Shown here one piece after another: positions 7,976 through 17,457 of a stretch of 64,000 bases of DNA; position 1 is the stretch's first letter; each line of letters starts with the position of its first letter. The translations under genes were made by a program, and so were the position numbers. The stretch comes from Streptomyces sp. RPA4-2 (GTDB taxonomy: Bacteria; Actinomycetota; Actinomycetes; Streptomycetales; Streptomycetaceae): positions 5,084,001 to 5,148,000 of the forward strand of contig NZ_CP050975.2 in NCBI RefSeq assembly GCF_012273515.2. Reading direction: 5' to 3'. The notes below the pieces were generated by a model. It made no database searches, had not been told where the DNA came from, and saw nothing but the letters and a program-made list of their open reading frames with translations.

Positions 7976-8413
7976 ATGGCCACCGTTGAGCTCCGCTTCA
8001 GCGCGCTGCCCGAGCACGTCAGGACCGCCCGACTGGTGGCGGCAGCGGTGGCGCGCAGGGCCGGAGTGGACGAGGCCGTCCTCGACGAGGTCAGACTCGC
8101 CGTGGGCGAGGCCTGCAGCCGTGCCGTCGGACTGCACCAGAGTGGCGGCATCTCGGCGCCGGTGCGGGTGACGCTGATCGAGGAGGAGAAGCAGTTCTCC
8201 ATCGAGGTCGGCGACGAGGCGCCGCGTTCGGTGCCCGGTGCGACGGTGCCCGGAGCCTCTCCCGGTGAGGCCGACACGGACGCCGAGGAGGACGAGATGG
8301 GCCTCGCGGTCATCAGCGGCCTCGTCGACGACGTGGAGGTCAGCGCCGACGAGCACGGTGGACTGATCAGGATGAGCTGGCCGACCACGCCGCCGGTCAC
8401 GCTCGTTCCCTGA
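7976..8413 (+). CDS. Anti-sigma factor / RsbW-like HATPase, BldG partner (SCO3548 type)
   Basis: 145 residues. An RsbW-like GHKL ATPase: N-box-like region ending DEVRLAVGEACSRAV at about residues 39-53, then a degenerate G-box region with an acidic insertion (DTDAEEDEMGLAVISGLVDDV). It follows bldG by 114 bp, co-directionally, as the conserved bldG partner whose product binds BldG antagonistically in S. coelicolor. GHKL proteins of this kind bind a sigma factor and may phosphorylate the anti-anti-sigma factor. The ATP-lid glycines are poorly conserved, so kinase activity is uncertain. A strong terminator follows. Confidence 0.9.
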   Translation: MATVELRFSALPEHVRTARLVAAAVARRAGVDEAVLDEVRLAVGEACSRAVGLHQSGGISAPVRVTLIEEEKQFSIEVGDEAPRSVPGATVPGASPGEADTDAEEDEMGLAVISGLVDDVEVSADEHGGLIRMSWPTTPPVTLVP

Positions 8414-8458
8414 TGTCCCCCTCGTAGCAGGACACGTACAAGACACACTCATCACACG

Positions 8459-8487
8459 AAGGGCCCTGCCTCGCAGGGCCCTTTTTC
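8459..8487 (+). terminator. Rho-independent terminator of the bldG operon
   Basis: AAGGGCCCTGC-CTC-GCAGGGCCCTT stem (9 GC-rich pairs plus two A-T) followed by TTTTC. It is the clearest intrinsic terminator in the window and separates the bldG operon from the pyrophosphatase gene. Confidence 0.9.
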
Positions 8488-8735
8488 TTGCTCCCGGGCA
8501 GGTGAGATGACTGCGCGCGCCTTTCGTGAATTGGTTCACGATCATTCAGGCGATTATTTGATCAAGGGTCAACGCTTTTGGGGCATTACCTCTTTTGGGT
8601 TCTGTGAACGCCCGTCGATCATTTGCTGACGGGGATGTGAAGGCAAATTCCGTTTACCGCGTACTGTTTTGATCAGGTTCCGGTACCTACAATCCGTCCA
8701 CATCTTGAGCTCAGCCCAAGCGTCAAGGAGGACGA

Positions 8736-11141
8736 ATGGCGGGGCTTTCTACCCCTCAGCAGTTTGACCATCCCACAACCTTCGCAGCCGCAGTTCTGAC
8801 CGACGACAATCGCCTGATCGTGATGGTCATCGGCGTCGTCGCGCTGGCGGCCCTGGCGGTCGCCGGGGTTCTGGTACGACAAGTACTCGCGGCCGGCGAG
8901 GGCACCGACAGCATGAAGCAGATCGCGGCAGCGGTCCAGGAGGGCGCGAACGCCTACCTGGGGCGGCAGTTGCGCACCCTGGCGGTATTCGCCGCCGTGG
9001 TGTTCTTCCTGCTCATGCTGCTGCCCGCGGACGACTGGAATCAGCGTGCCGGAAGGTCGATCTTCTTCCTGATCGGCGCGGTGTTCTCGGCGACCACCGG
9101 ATATATCGGTATGTGGCTCGCCGTCCGGAGCAATGTCCGCGTGGCCGCCGCGGCACGGGAAGCGACCCCGGCAGCGGGTGAACCCGAAAAGGATCTCACC
9201 GCCGTCTCGCACAAAGCCATGAAGATCGCATTCCGTACGGGCGGCGTCGTCGGCATGTTCACGGTGGGGCTCGGTCTGCTGGGCGCCTCCTGTGTGGTGC
9301 TGGTGTACGCGGCCGACGCGCCGAAGGTCCTGGAGGGATTCGGACTCGGCGCCGCGCTGATCGCCATGTTCATGCGTGTCGGCGGCGGCATCTTCACCAA
9401 GGCCGCCGACGTCGGCGCCGACCTGGTCGGCAAGGTCGAGCAGGGCATTCCGGAGGACGACCCGCGCAATGCCGCGACCATCGCCGACAACGTGGGCGAC
9501 AACGTCGGGGACTGCGCCGGTATGGCCGCGGACCTCTTCGAGTCGTACGCCGTCACGCTCGTCGCCGCGCTGATCCTCGGCAAGGCGGCGTTCGGCGACT
9601 CCGGGCTCGCCTTCCCGCTGATCGTGCCCGCGATCGGCGTCCTCACGGCCATGGTCGGCATCTTCGCGGTGGCACCACGCCGTTCCGACCGCAGCGGCAT
9701 GTCGGCGATCAACCGTGGCTTCTTCGTCTCCGCGGTGATCTCGCTGGTGCTGGTCGCGGTGGCCGTCTACGTCTACCTGCCGGGGAAGTACTCCGGCCTG
9801 GACGGCGTCACGGACGCGGCGATCAAGGCGAAGAGCGGCGATCCTCGGATCCTCGCGCTGGTGGCCGTCGCGATCGGCATCGTGCTGGCCGCGCTGATCC
9901 AGCAGCTGACCGGCTACTTCACCGAGACAACCCGCCGTCCCGTACGGGACATCGGCAAGAGCTCACTCACCGGTGCGGCCACCGTCGTCCTCGCCGGTAT
10001 CTCCATCGGTCTCGAATCGGCCGTCTACACCGCCCTGCTGATCGCTCTCGGCGTGTACGGGGCCTTCCTGCTCGGCGGCGCGTCCATCACGCTGGCGCTC
10101 TTCGCCGTGGCGCTCGCCGGGACCGGCCTGCTCACCACGGTCGGTGTCATCGTCGCCATGGACACCTTCGGCCCGGTCTCCGACAACGCCCAGGGCATCG
10201 CGGAGATGTCCGGCGACGTCACGGGCGCGGGCGCCCAGGTGCTCACCGACCTGGACGCGGTGGGCAACACCACCAAGGCCATCACCAAGGGCATCGCCAT
10301 CGCCACGGCCGTCCTCGCCGCCTCGGCGCTCTTCGGCTCGTACCGGGACGCGATCCTGTCGGCCGCGAACGACGTGGGCGAGAAGGTCTCCGGGCCGGGC
10401 GCGCCGTTGAACCTGATGATGGACATCTCCCAGCCCAACAACCTGGTGGGCCTGATCGCCGGCGCGGCCGTCGTGTTCCTCTTCTCGGGCCTCGCGATCA
10501 ACGCCGTGTCGCGCTCCGCGGGGGCCGTGGTCTACGAGGTGCGGCGGCAGTTCCGCGAGCACCCCGGGATCATGGACTACACGGAGAAGCCCGAATACGG
10601 GCGGGTCGTCGACATCTGCACCAAGGACGCCCTGCGGGAGCTGGCCACCCCGGGTCTGCTCGCCGTCCTGGCGCCCATCGCCATCGGCTTCACACTCGGT
10701 GTCGGCGCGCTCGGCTCGTATCTCGCGGGCGCGATCGGCACCGGCACCCTGATGGCCGTCTTCCTCGCCAACTCCGGCGGCGCGTGGGACAACGCGAAGA
10801 AACTCGTGGAGGACGGTCACCACGGTGGCAAGGGCAGCGAGGCGCACGCCGCCACGGTGATCGGCGACACCGTCGGTGACCCCTTCAAGGACACCGCGGG
10901 ACCGGCGATCAACCCGCTTCTGAAGGTGATGAACCTGGTGGCGCTGCTGATCGCGCCGGCGGTCGTCAGGTTCTCGTACGGCGACGACAAGAACCTCGCT
11001 CTGCGGTTCCTGATCGCGGTGCTCTCGTTGCTCGTGATCGTGGTCGCGGTGTACATCTCGAAGCGACGCGGGATCGCCGTGGGCGACGAGGAGGACGCGG
11101 AGCGGGTCTCCAAGTCGCCGGATGCGGCGGTGGTTTCGTAG
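8736..11141 (+). CDS. hppA: Membrane-bound proton-translocating pyrophosphatase
   Basis: 801 residues, start ATG 8736 after AAGGAGG. About 16 hydrophobic helices. The substrate site is evident: DVGADLVGKVE and the Asp-rich DNVGDNVGDCAGMAADLFESY region, a C-terminal DNAKK (WDNAKKLVEDG) and GDTVGDPFKDTAGPAINP. The sequence GNTTKA at the potassium-selectivity position (Lys rather than Ala) predicts a potassium-independent H+-PPase. The enzyme couples pyrophosphate hydrolysis to proton export across the membrane. The gene is monocistronic by context, with terminators on both sides and an AT-rich 250-bp upstream region. Confidence 0.97.
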   Translation: MAGLSTPQQFDHPTTFAAAVLTDDNRLIVMVIGVVALAALAVAGVLVRQVLAAGEGTDSMKQIAAAVQEGANAYLGRQLRTLAVFAAVVFFLLMLLPADDWNQRAGRSIFFLIGAVFSATTGYIGMWLAVRSNVRVAAAAREATPAAGEPEKDLTAVSHKAMKIAFRTGGVVGMFTVGLGLLGASCVVLVYAADAPKVLEGFGLGAALIAMFMRVGGGIFTKAADVGADLVGKVEQGIPEDDPRNAATIADNVGDNVGDCAGMAADLFESYAVTLVAALILGKAAFGDSGLAFPLIVPAIGVLTAMVGIFAVAPRRSDRSGMSAINRGFFVSAVISLVLVAVAVYVYLPGKYSGLDGVTDAAIKAKSGDPRILALVAVAIGIVLAALIQQLTGYFTETTRRPVRDIGKSSLTGAATVVLAGISIGLESAVYTALLIALGVYGAFLLGGASITLALFAVALAGTGLLTTVGVIVAMDTFGPVSDNAQGIAEMSGDVTGAGAQVLTDLDAVGNTTKAITKGIAIATAVLAASALFGSYRDAILSAANDVGEKVSGPGAPLNLMMDISQPNNLVGLIAGAAVVFLFSGLAINAVSRSAGAVVYEVRRQFREHPGIMDYTEKPEYGRVVDICTKDALRELATPGLLAVLAPIAIGFTLGVGALGSYLAGAIGTGTLMAVFLANSGGAWDNAKKLVEDGHHGGKGSEAHAATVIGDTVGDPFKDTAGPAINPLLKVMNLVALLIAPAVVRFSYGDDKNLALRFLIAVLSLLVIVVAVYISKRRGIAVGDEEDAERVSKSPDAAVVS

Positions 11142-11178
11142 CTCCAGGGTTCTCCATCTGGTCAGGTACTGGCCAACG

Positions 11179-11218
11179 GGCGGGCGGGCGGCGCGTTTTG
11201 ACACGCCGCCCGCCCGCC
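11179..11218 (+). terminator. Hairpin terminator after hppA
   Basis: Perfect 15-bp stem (GGCGGGCGGGCGGCG paired with its complement) with a 10-base loop containing TTTT, 38 bp after the hppA stop. The T-tract is weak (TTGTGTG), as is common in Streptomyces. Confidence 0.75.
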
Positions 11219-11364
11219 TTGTGTGTGTTCACACCCTCACCGTGAGCCTTCTCTCGCTTGGTGCAAATGGCTCTAATAAGGGGTGAACCGGTCGCACGAC
11301 CCGCGGATGTCGCCCGGATGGCGTGTATGTTCCGGGGCCGAGAGCCATGGAAGGGACCAATCCG

Positions 11365-11937
11365 GTGAACAAGAAGCTCACGGCCGCACTGTCCGGCGGT
11401 GCGGTACTGGTACTGGCGCTGACGGGATGCAGCAGCGACAACGGCAACAACGACAAGCTGAACTCCTGGGCCAAGCAGGTCTGTGACGCGGTGCAGCCGC
11501 AGGCCAAGAAGATCGAGGCCGCCAACGCCGCGATCCAGAAGGAGACCTCGGACAACAGCGCGCCGGACGCCGTCCGCAAGACGGACGCGCAGGCCTTCCA
11601 GGACATGTCCGACGCCTACAAGGCGATCGGCGCCGCCGTCGACGGCGCAGGCGCGCCCGACGTCACCGACGGCAAGAAGAAACAGACGGACGCCGTGAAG
11701 GAACTCAACGGCATCTCCGCGTCCTACGCCGCCCTCAAGAAGCAGGTCGACGGGCTCGACACGAAGGACCAGGCGAAGTTCGCGGACGGCCTCAAGGGCA
11801 TCGCGACGCAGCTCACCAAGCTGAGCCAGAGCGGCAACGACGCGCTGAAGAAGCTGGAGGAGGGCGACGTGGGCAAGGCGATGGCGAAGCAGGAGAGCTG
11901 CAAGTCGGCGTCGTCGCCCTCCGCGGCCCGGGGCTGA
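11365..11937 (+). CDS. Small secreted lipoprotein, helical
   Basis: 190 residues from GTG 11365 (MNKKLTAALSGG), preceded by AAGGGA; an in-frame ATG at 11347 is possible. The signal peptide ends in the lipobox LALTGC, so the mature protein is a lipid-anchored extracytoplasmic protein. The mature part is Lys/Ala/Asp-rich and probably helical, with only a few cysteines. It occupies the conserved position between hppA and the methyltransferase gene. No function recognised. Confidence 0.85.
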   Translation: MNKKLTAALSGGAVLVLALTGCSSDNGNNDKLNSWAKQVCDAVQPQAKKIEAANAAIQKETSDNSAPDAVRKTDAQAFQDMSDAYKAIGAAVDGAGAPDVTDGKKKQTDAVKELNGISASYAALKKQVDGLDTKDQAKFADGLKGIATQLTKLSQSGNDALKKLEEGDVGKAMAKQESCKSASSPSAARG

Positions 11938-11941
11938 GCGC

Positions 11942-11967
11942 CGGGCGGGCGCGCGGTCGCCCGCCCG
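11942..11967 (+). terminator. Hairpin after the lipoprotein gene
   Basis: 10-bp perfect stem CGGGCGGGCG / CGCCCGCCCG with a 6-base loop, 5 bp after the stop codon at 11937; no T-tract. Confidence 0.6.
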
Positions 11968-12053
11968 ACGAGGATCCGATACGTGTCCGGACCAGGACCC
12001 GGTACGCCCGCGTGCCGGGTCCCCGACATGGGCATCCACACGGGTGCGCGCCG

Positions 12054-12098
12054 CTGTCCACAGGAGGCTGTCCACAGGAGTACGTGCCGCTGTCCACA
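12054..12098 (+). promoter_or_regulatory. Three direct DnaA-box-like sites (CTGTCCACA) upstream of the methyltransferase gene
   Basis: Exact CTGTCCACA occurs at 12054-12062, 12068-12076 and 12090-12098, all in the same orientation, with a fourth partial TCCACA at 12035-12040. Streptomyces DnaA boxes follow TTGTCCACA with C tolerated at the first positions. The cluster lies 33-80 bp upstream of the start codon at 12131. Whether it binds DnaA or is a simple tandem repeat is not decided by the sequence. Confidence 0.45.
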
Positions 12099-12130
12099 GG
12101 AGTGCGTGCCGGTCGGCGGGAGCGGACACA

Positions 12131-13660
12131 ATGGGGGATGTGAGTCACACCAGCCTGCCACCGTTGCCCTCGTCCGACCGCGTCGACGTCGCCGCTCGGC
12201 TGCGGGACGCCCTGCTCGGCGCCTCGTTCACCGCCGACGGAATGCTCGACCTGCTCGGCGCACCCGCATACGCGGCGCTGGCGCGCAGCGAGACAGTGCC
12301 CGCGCTCCGGGCGACCCGCGGGGACACACCCCTGGAGACACTCGTCCGGCTGTTCCTGCTGCAGCAGCCCGTGCCCCACGCGCGCGTGGCGGACGTGCTG
12401 CCGGTCGAGGACTGCCTGCAGAGCGGCTGGCTGAGCCGGGTGGGCGGGGACGAGGTCACCGCGACGGTGGACGTCCGCCCGTACGGGGGACCGGCCGGCG
12501 AGGACTGGTTCATCGTCTCCGACCTCGGGTGCGCCGTAGGTGGCGCGGGCGGCATCGGAAGCCGTGAGGAGGGCGTCGTCCTCGGTGTGGGCGGCGCGTC
12601 CACGACCCTGGCCGGCATCACGGTCCGCGAACCCGTCGCCGCCGCGCTCGATCTCGGCACCGGCTCCGGTATCCAGGCCCTGCACGCGGCCCAGCACGCC
12701 ACCCGCGTGACCGCGACCGACCTCAACCCGCGCGCGCTGCACATCACCGCGCTCACCCTGGCGCTGTCCGGCGCCCCGGCGGCCGATCTGCGCGAGGGCT
12801 CGCTCTTCGAGCCGGTCGCGGACGACGAGACGTACGACCTGATCGTCTCCAACCCGCCCTTCGTGATCTCGCCCGACGCCCGGCTCACCTACCGCGACGG
12901 CGGGATGGGCGGGGACGATCTGTGCCGCACGCTCGTTCAGCAGGCGGGGGACCGGCTGAACGAAGGGGGATACGCCCAGTTCCTGGCCAACTGGCAGCAC
13001 GTGGAGGGCGAGGACTGGCAGGACCGGCTGCGCTCCTGGGTGCCGCGCGGCTGTGACGCGTGGATCGTGCAGCGCGAGGTCCAGGACATCACGCAGTACG
13101 CGGAGTTGTGGCTGCGCGACGCGGGCGACCACCGCTCCGACCCGGTGGAGTACCAGGCACGGTACGACGCATGGCTGGACGAGTTCGAGGCGCGCAAGGT
13201 CAAGGCGGTCGGCTTCGGCTGGATCACCCTGCGCAGAACGGCGGCCGCCGAGCCCTCGATCACCGTCGAGGAGTGGCCGCACCCCGTCGAACAGCCGCTC
13301 GGCGACACCGTGCGCGCGCATTTCGCCCGGGTCGACTTCCTGCGGGCCAGCGACGACGCGGCGCTGCTCGCCGGGCACTTCAGGCTCACCGCCGAGGTGG
13401 TCCAGGAGCAGGTCGGGCTGCCCGGCGCCGAGGACCCGGAACATGTGGTGCTGCGCCAGAACCGCGGGATGCGGCGGGCCACCAAGGTGGACACGGTCGG
13501 CGCGGGCTTCGCGGGCGTGTGCGACGGCACGCTGAGCGCCGGGCGGATTCTCGACGCCATCGCCCAACTGGTCGGGGAGGACCCGGTGTTGCTGCGCGAC
13601 CGGACACCCGGCCAGATCCGGCTGCTGGTGGAACAGGGGTTCCTCGAGCCCGCGGAGTGA
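12131..13660 (+). CDS. Class I SAM-dependent methyltransferase (HemK/PrmC-like NPPF type)
   Basis: 509 residues from ATG 12131 (MGDVSHTS, preceded by CGGGAG at 8 bp; GTG 12140 is an alternative). The SAM-binding motif LDLGTGSGIQALHAA is at about residues 175-189, the acidic loop is TATDLNPRAL, and the catalytic motif is SNPPF (about 241-245), as in N6-adenine or glutamine methyltransferases. The N-terminal ~150 residues form a helical domain found in actinobacterial homologues, and the C-terminal ~170 residues form an additional domain. The substrate is unknown. It may be a ribosomal or RNA modifying enzyme; context does not narrow this. Confidence 0.85.
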   Translation: MGDVSHTSLPPLPSSDRVDVAARLRDALLGASFTADGMLDLLGAPAYAALARSETVPALRATRGDTPLETLVRLFLLQQPVPHARVADVLPVEDCLQSGWLSRVGGDEVTATVDVRPYGGPAGEDWFIVSDLGCAVGGAGGIGSREEGVVLGVGGASTTLAGITVREPVAAALDLGTGSGIQALHAAQHATRVTATDLNPRALHITALTLALSGAPAADLREGSLFEPVADDETYDLIVSNPPFVISPDARLTYRDGGMGGDDLCRTLVQQAGDRLNEGGYAQFLANWQHVEGEDWQDRLRSWVPRGCDAWIVQREVQDITQYAELWLRDAGDHRSDPVEYQARYDAWLDEFEARKVKAVGFGWITLRRTAAAEPSITVEEWPHPVEQPLGDTVRAHFARVDFLRASDDAALLAGHFRLTAEVVQEQVGLPGAEDPEHVVLRQNRGMRRATKVDTVGAGFAGVCDGTLSAGRILDAIAQLVGEDPVLLRDRTPGQIRLLVEQGFLEPAE

Positions 13661-14185
13661 CGAGGGCCGCGCCTCCCGGCGGCCGGCGACACGCGCTCCG
13701 CCGGGCACCGGAAGCTTCGTAGGGCACCCGATGCTCCGCCGGGCGTTTCCCGTCAGGACCTTGCTCCGGGGTCCCCCGTAAGGGCCCCTCGCCGGGGGCC
13801 TGGCCTTGGCCGGGATGCGAATTCGGCCAACATACGTCCGGCGCCGGACGTTCCGGGCGATCCACGCGCAGGTGTGCCGCTCGCCGGCTGGGGGAGCGGG
13901 CCCGGCGTCTCAGGACCCGAGACAGGCCGGGCGGCGGGGGTGAGCCGGTCGGTGAGGGTGGGCGCCGGGAACGGCGAACGACGAATTCACCACAGTCCCA
14001 CGCCCGGCGTATCGCTCCGGCCAAGCCGAGGACGCCCCGGAGGGCCACCCGCACCGGGCGCGGTCCGAGCCGTCCGGGCCCGCCGATGGAGTGCCGTCCG
14101 CCCTGCGTTCACCGCAGGTTCGCACAGTCGCTTCCGGGGCGTGCCAACGTCCCGACCCTAGGACTCGGGGCGGAAGGGCATATCG
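13661..14185 (+). other. 525-bp intergenic region without a supported gene
   Basis: No frame here combines a credible start, family-like sequence and Streptomyces codon bias. It contains an 18-bp perfect palindrome (13834-13851) and GC-rich small inverted repeats, and presumably carries the promoter for the small membrane protein at 14186. Confidence 0.5.
13834..13851. promoter_or_regulatory. 18-bp perfect palindrome
   Basis: ACGTCCGGCGCCGGACGT is its own reverse complement and sits next to a relatively AT-rich stretch (AATTCGGCCAACAT). It could be an operator for a dimeric regulator; no adjacent regulator gene is present. Confidence 0.4.
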
Positions 14186-14383
14186 ATGGAAAGTGGACCG
14201 GCGATCTTCGTGGGCACGGTGTTCGCCCTGTTCGGAGGCGCGCTGCTGGCGTGGACGGTGGTGCGGCTGCGGCAGGGTGAGCCCATCGCCGTCGGTGTGA
14301 ACCGCGTCGCATCGGCGACGGTCGCGAGCGTCGCCGGAGCGGGTGCGCTGGCACTCGGGATGTGGTGTTTCACGCGCGTGTGA
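14186..14383 (+). CDS. Small integral membrane protein (65 aa)
   Basis: 65 residues from ATG 14186, preceded by GGAAGGG at about 8 bp. There are two predicted membrane helices (residues ~7-26 and ~42-62) joined by a basic loop (RLRQGEP). It sits in the conserved position between the methyltransferase gene and topA in streptomycetes. Function unknown. Confidence 0.75.
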   Translation: MESGPAIFVGTVFALFGGALLAWTVVRLRQGEPIAVGVNRVASATVASVAGAGALALGMWCFTRV

Positions 14384-14619
14384 GAGCCGGGACCCCGGTA
14401 ACCGGGGGGTCACGCTCCGGTTAGGGCCGAAAGGGCAGCTGCGTACTCCGGGCGGCAGGAATGGCGGTAGTCGGGTTACCGTTCGAGTGGCCGTTGCGGG
14501 CTTTTCCCGTTTGACACGGGGGCGGGATGTACCGTCACACTCCGCAGCGTCAGCACGACCCGACCCCCGGGACCCAGGCCTGGGGAGACCCCCTGCGTCG
14601 ACCGGAGAGAAGAGCGAAG

Positions 14620-17433
14620 TTGTCCCCGACCAGCGACACCGCACACGGCGGCCGCCGACTCGTCATCGTCGAGTCGCCTGCCAAGGCGAAGACGATCAAG
14701 GGCTATCTCGGCCCCGGCTATGTCGTCGAAGCGAGCGTCGGGCACATCCGCGACCTCCCCAACGGCGCGGCGGAGGTGCCGGAGGAGTACACCGGCGAGG
14801 TGCGCCGCCTCGGCGTGGACGTCGAGCACGACTTCCAGCCGATCTACGTGGTCAACGCTGACAAGAAGGCCCAGGTCAAGAAGCTCAAGGACCTGCTGAA
14901 GGACTCCGACGAACTCTTCCTCGCCACCGATGAGGACCGCGAGGGCGAGGCCATCGCGTGGCACCTCCTGGAGGTCCTGAAGCCCAAGGTCCCCGTCCAC
15001 CGGATGGTCTTCCACGAGATCACCAAGGACGCGATCCGCAGTGCCGTCGCCAATCCGCGCGAGCTCAACCAGCGCATGGTCGACGCCCAGGAGACCCGCC
15101 GCATCCTGGACCGCCTCTACGGCTACGAGGTCTCACCGGTCCTGTGGAAGAAGGTCATGCCGCGCCTGTCGGCGGGCCGTGTCCAGTCCGTGGCGACCCG
15201 CCTCGTCGTCGAGCGGGAGCGCGAGCGCATCGCCTTCCGGTCCGCCGAGTACTGGGACCTGACCGGCACCTTCGGTACCGGCCGCCGTGGGGACGCCTCC
15301 GACCCGTCCTCCCTGGTCGCCCGTCTCACCGCGGTCGACGGCAAGCGCGTCGCCCAGGGCCGCGACTTCGACTCGCTCGGCCAGATCAAGGGCGCGAACA
15401 CGCTCCATCTGGACGAGGCGGACGCCCGCGCGCTCGCCGCCGCCCTGGAGAACACCGACTTCTCGGTCCGCTCGGTCGAGTCCAAGCCCTACCGCCGTTC
15501 GCCGTACGCGCCGTTCCGCACGACGACGCTCCAGCAGGAGGCCTCGCGCAAGCTCGGCTTCGGCGCGAAGGCCACCATGCAGGTGGCCCAGAAGCTGTAC
15601 GAGAACGGCTTCATCACGTACATGCGTACGGACTCCACGACCCTCTCGGAGACGGCGATCACCGCCGCCCGCACCCAGGTCACGCAGCTGTACGGTGCCG
15701 ACTACCTGCCGGCCCAGCCGCGCACGTACGCCGGAAAGGTCAAGAACGCGCAGGAGGCGCACGAGGCGATCCGCCCCTCGGGTGATCGTTTCCGCACTCC
15801 GGCCGAGACGGGTCTGACCGGCGACCAGTTCAAGCTGTACGAGCTGATCTGGAAGCGGACCGTCGCCTCCCAGATGAAGGACGCGGTCGGCAACTCCGTC
15901 ACGGTGAAGATCGCCGGCACCGCCGCCGACGGCCGCGACGCCGAGTTCAGCGCGTCCGGCAAGACGATCACCTTCCACGGCTTCCTGAAGGCCTACGTCG
16001 AGGGCGCGGACGACCCGAACGCCGAACTCGACGACCGCGAGCGCCGCCTCCCCCAGGTGGGCGAGGGCGACCCGCTGTCCGCCGAGGAACTCACGGTCGA
16101 CGGGCACGCCACCAAGCCCCCGGCCCGCTACACCGAGGCCTCGCTGGTCAAGGAGCTCGAAGAGCGCGAGATCGGCCGCCCGTCGACGTACGCGTCGATC
16201 ATCGGCACGATCCTCGACCGCGGCTACGTCTTCAAGAAGGGCACGGCCCTGGTGCCGTCCTTCCTGAGCTTCGCCGTGGTCAACCTCCTGGAGAAGCACT
16301 TCGGGCGGCTCGTCGACTACGACTTCACGGCCAAGATGGAGGACGACCTCGACCGCATCGCGCGGGGCGAGGCGCGCGCCGTGCCGTGGCTCAGGCGCTT
16401 CTACTTCGGCGAGGGCGAGGCCACCGGTGCCGCCGAGGCCGGGAACGGCGACGGCGACCACCTGGGCGGCCTCAAGGAGCTCGTCACCGACCTGGGCGCC
16501 ATCGACGCCCGCGAGGTGTCGTCCTTCCCCGTCGGCGACGGCATCGTGCTCCGCGTGGGCCGCTACGGCCCGTACGTCGAGCGCGGTGAGAAGGACTCCG
16601 AGAACCACCAGCGCGCGGACGTGCCCGAGGACATGGCCCCGGACGAACTCTCCGTCGAGCTGGCGGAGGAGCTGCTCGCCAAGCCGAGCGGCGACTTCGA
16701 ACTCGGCAACGACCCGGAGTCGGGCCACCAGATCATCGCGCGGGACGGCCGCTACGGCCCGTACGTCACCGAGGTGCTCCCCGAGGGCACCCCGAAGACG
16801 GGCAAGAACGCCGTCAAGCCGCGTACCGCGTCCCTCTTCAAGTCCATGTCGCTGGACACGGTGACCCTTCAGGACGCCCTCAAACTGATGTCCCTGCCGC
16901 GCGTCGTCGGCAAGGACGCGGAGGGTGTGGAGATCACCGCGCAGAACGGGCGCTACGGGCCGTACCTGAAGAAGGGCACGGACTCGCGCTCCCTCCAGAC
17001 CGAGGACCAGCTCTTCACCATCACGCTCGAAGAGTCGCTGGAGATCTACGCCCAGCCCAAGCAGCGTGGCCGCGCGGCCGCCAAGCCGCCGCTGAAGGAA
17101 CTGGGCGAGGACCCGGTCAGCGCGAAGCCCGTCGTCGTCAAGGACGGCCGTTTCGGGCCGTACGTGACCGACGGCGAGACCAACGCGACCCTGCGGTCCG
17201 GGGACAGCGTCGAGGACATCACTCCGGAGCGCGGCTTCGAGCTGCTCGCCGAGAAGCGTGCCAAGGCCCCGGCCAAGAAGACCGCGAAGAAGGCCGCCGC
17301 CAAGAAGACGGCCACCAAGAAGGCCCCTGCCAAGAAGGCCGCCGCGAAGAAGACGACGACGTCGAAGACGGCCGCCAAGAAGGCGCCCGCCAAGAAGACC
17401 GCTGCCAAGAAGACGGCCGCTTCCGAGAGCTGA
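14620..17433 (+). CDS. topA: DNA topoisomerase I (type IA) with Lys/Ala-rich tail
   Basis: 937 residues. The start is taken as TTG 14620 (MSPTSDTAHGG), with GGAGAGAAG just upstream, because the conserved protein begins there; an ATG frame extension to 14527 has no homology-like sequence. The Toprim domain opens with RRLVIVESPAKAKTI and contains DEDREGEAIAWHL; the catalytic tyrosine lies in ENGFITYMRTDST. The C-terminal third has four Streptomyces-type repeats each with GRYGPY or GRFGPY. The last ~50 residues are a Lys/Ala/Thr tail (repeats of APAKKTAKKA type), which in Streptomyces TopA promotes DNA binding and processivity. It relaxes negative supercoils. A strong hairpin terminator follows. 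Confidence 0.97.
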   Translation: MSPTSDTAHGGRRLVIVESPAKAKTIKGYLGPGYVVEASVGHIRDLPNGAAEVPEEYTGEVRRLGVDVEHDFQPIYVVNADKKAQVKKLKDLLKDSDELFLATDEDREGEAIAWHLLEVLKPKVPVHRMVFHEITKDAIRSAVANPRELNQRMVDAQETRRILDRLYGYEVSPVLWKKVMPRLSAGRVQSVATRLVVERERERIAFRSAEYWDLTGTFGTGRRGDASDPSSLVARLTAVDGKRVAQGRDFDSLGQIKGANTLHLDEADARALAAALENTDFSVRSVESKPYRRSPYAPFRTTTLQQEASRKLGFGAKATMQVAQKLYENGFITYMRTDSTTLSETAITAARTQVTQLYGADYLPAQPRTYAGKVKNAQEAHEAIRPSGDRFRTPAETGLTGDQFKLYELIWKRTVASQMKDAVGNSVTVKIAGTAADGRDAEFSASGKTITFHGFLKAYVEGADDPNAELDDRERRLPQVGEGDPLSAEELTVDGHATKPPARYTEASLVKELEEREIGRPSTYASIIGTILDRGYVFKKGTALVPSFLSFAVVNLLEKHFGRLVDYDFTAKMEDDLDRIARGEARAVPWLRRFYFGEGEATGAAEAGNGDGDHLGGLKELVTDLGAIDAREVSSFPVGDGIVLRVGRYGPYVERGEKDSENHQRADVPEDMAPDELSVELAEELLAKPSGDFELGNDPESGHQIIARDGRYGPYVTEVLPEGTPKTGKNAVKPRTASLFKSMSLDTVTLQDALKLMSLPRVVGKDAEGVEITAQNGRYGPYLKKGTDSRSLQTEDQLFTITLEESLEIYAQPKQRGRAAAKPPLKELGEDPVSAKPVVVKDGRFGPYVTDGETNATLRSGDSVEDITPERGFELLAEKRAKAPAKKTAKKAAAKKTATKKAPAKKAAAKKTTTSKTAAKKAPAKKTAAKKTAASES

Positions 17434-17457
17434 GGCCGGGCCGATACCGCCCGGCAG

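Noticed and set aside
8488..8735. hppA promoter TTTTGATC to TACAAT
   Set aside because: The best -35/-10 pair has a spacer of only 13-15 bp; too weak to call.
12054..12098. DnaA-box cluster interpreted as a replication origin
   Set aside because: Only three boxes, no dnaA/dnaN genes and no AT-rich unwinding region; oriC of Streptomyces has many more boxes.
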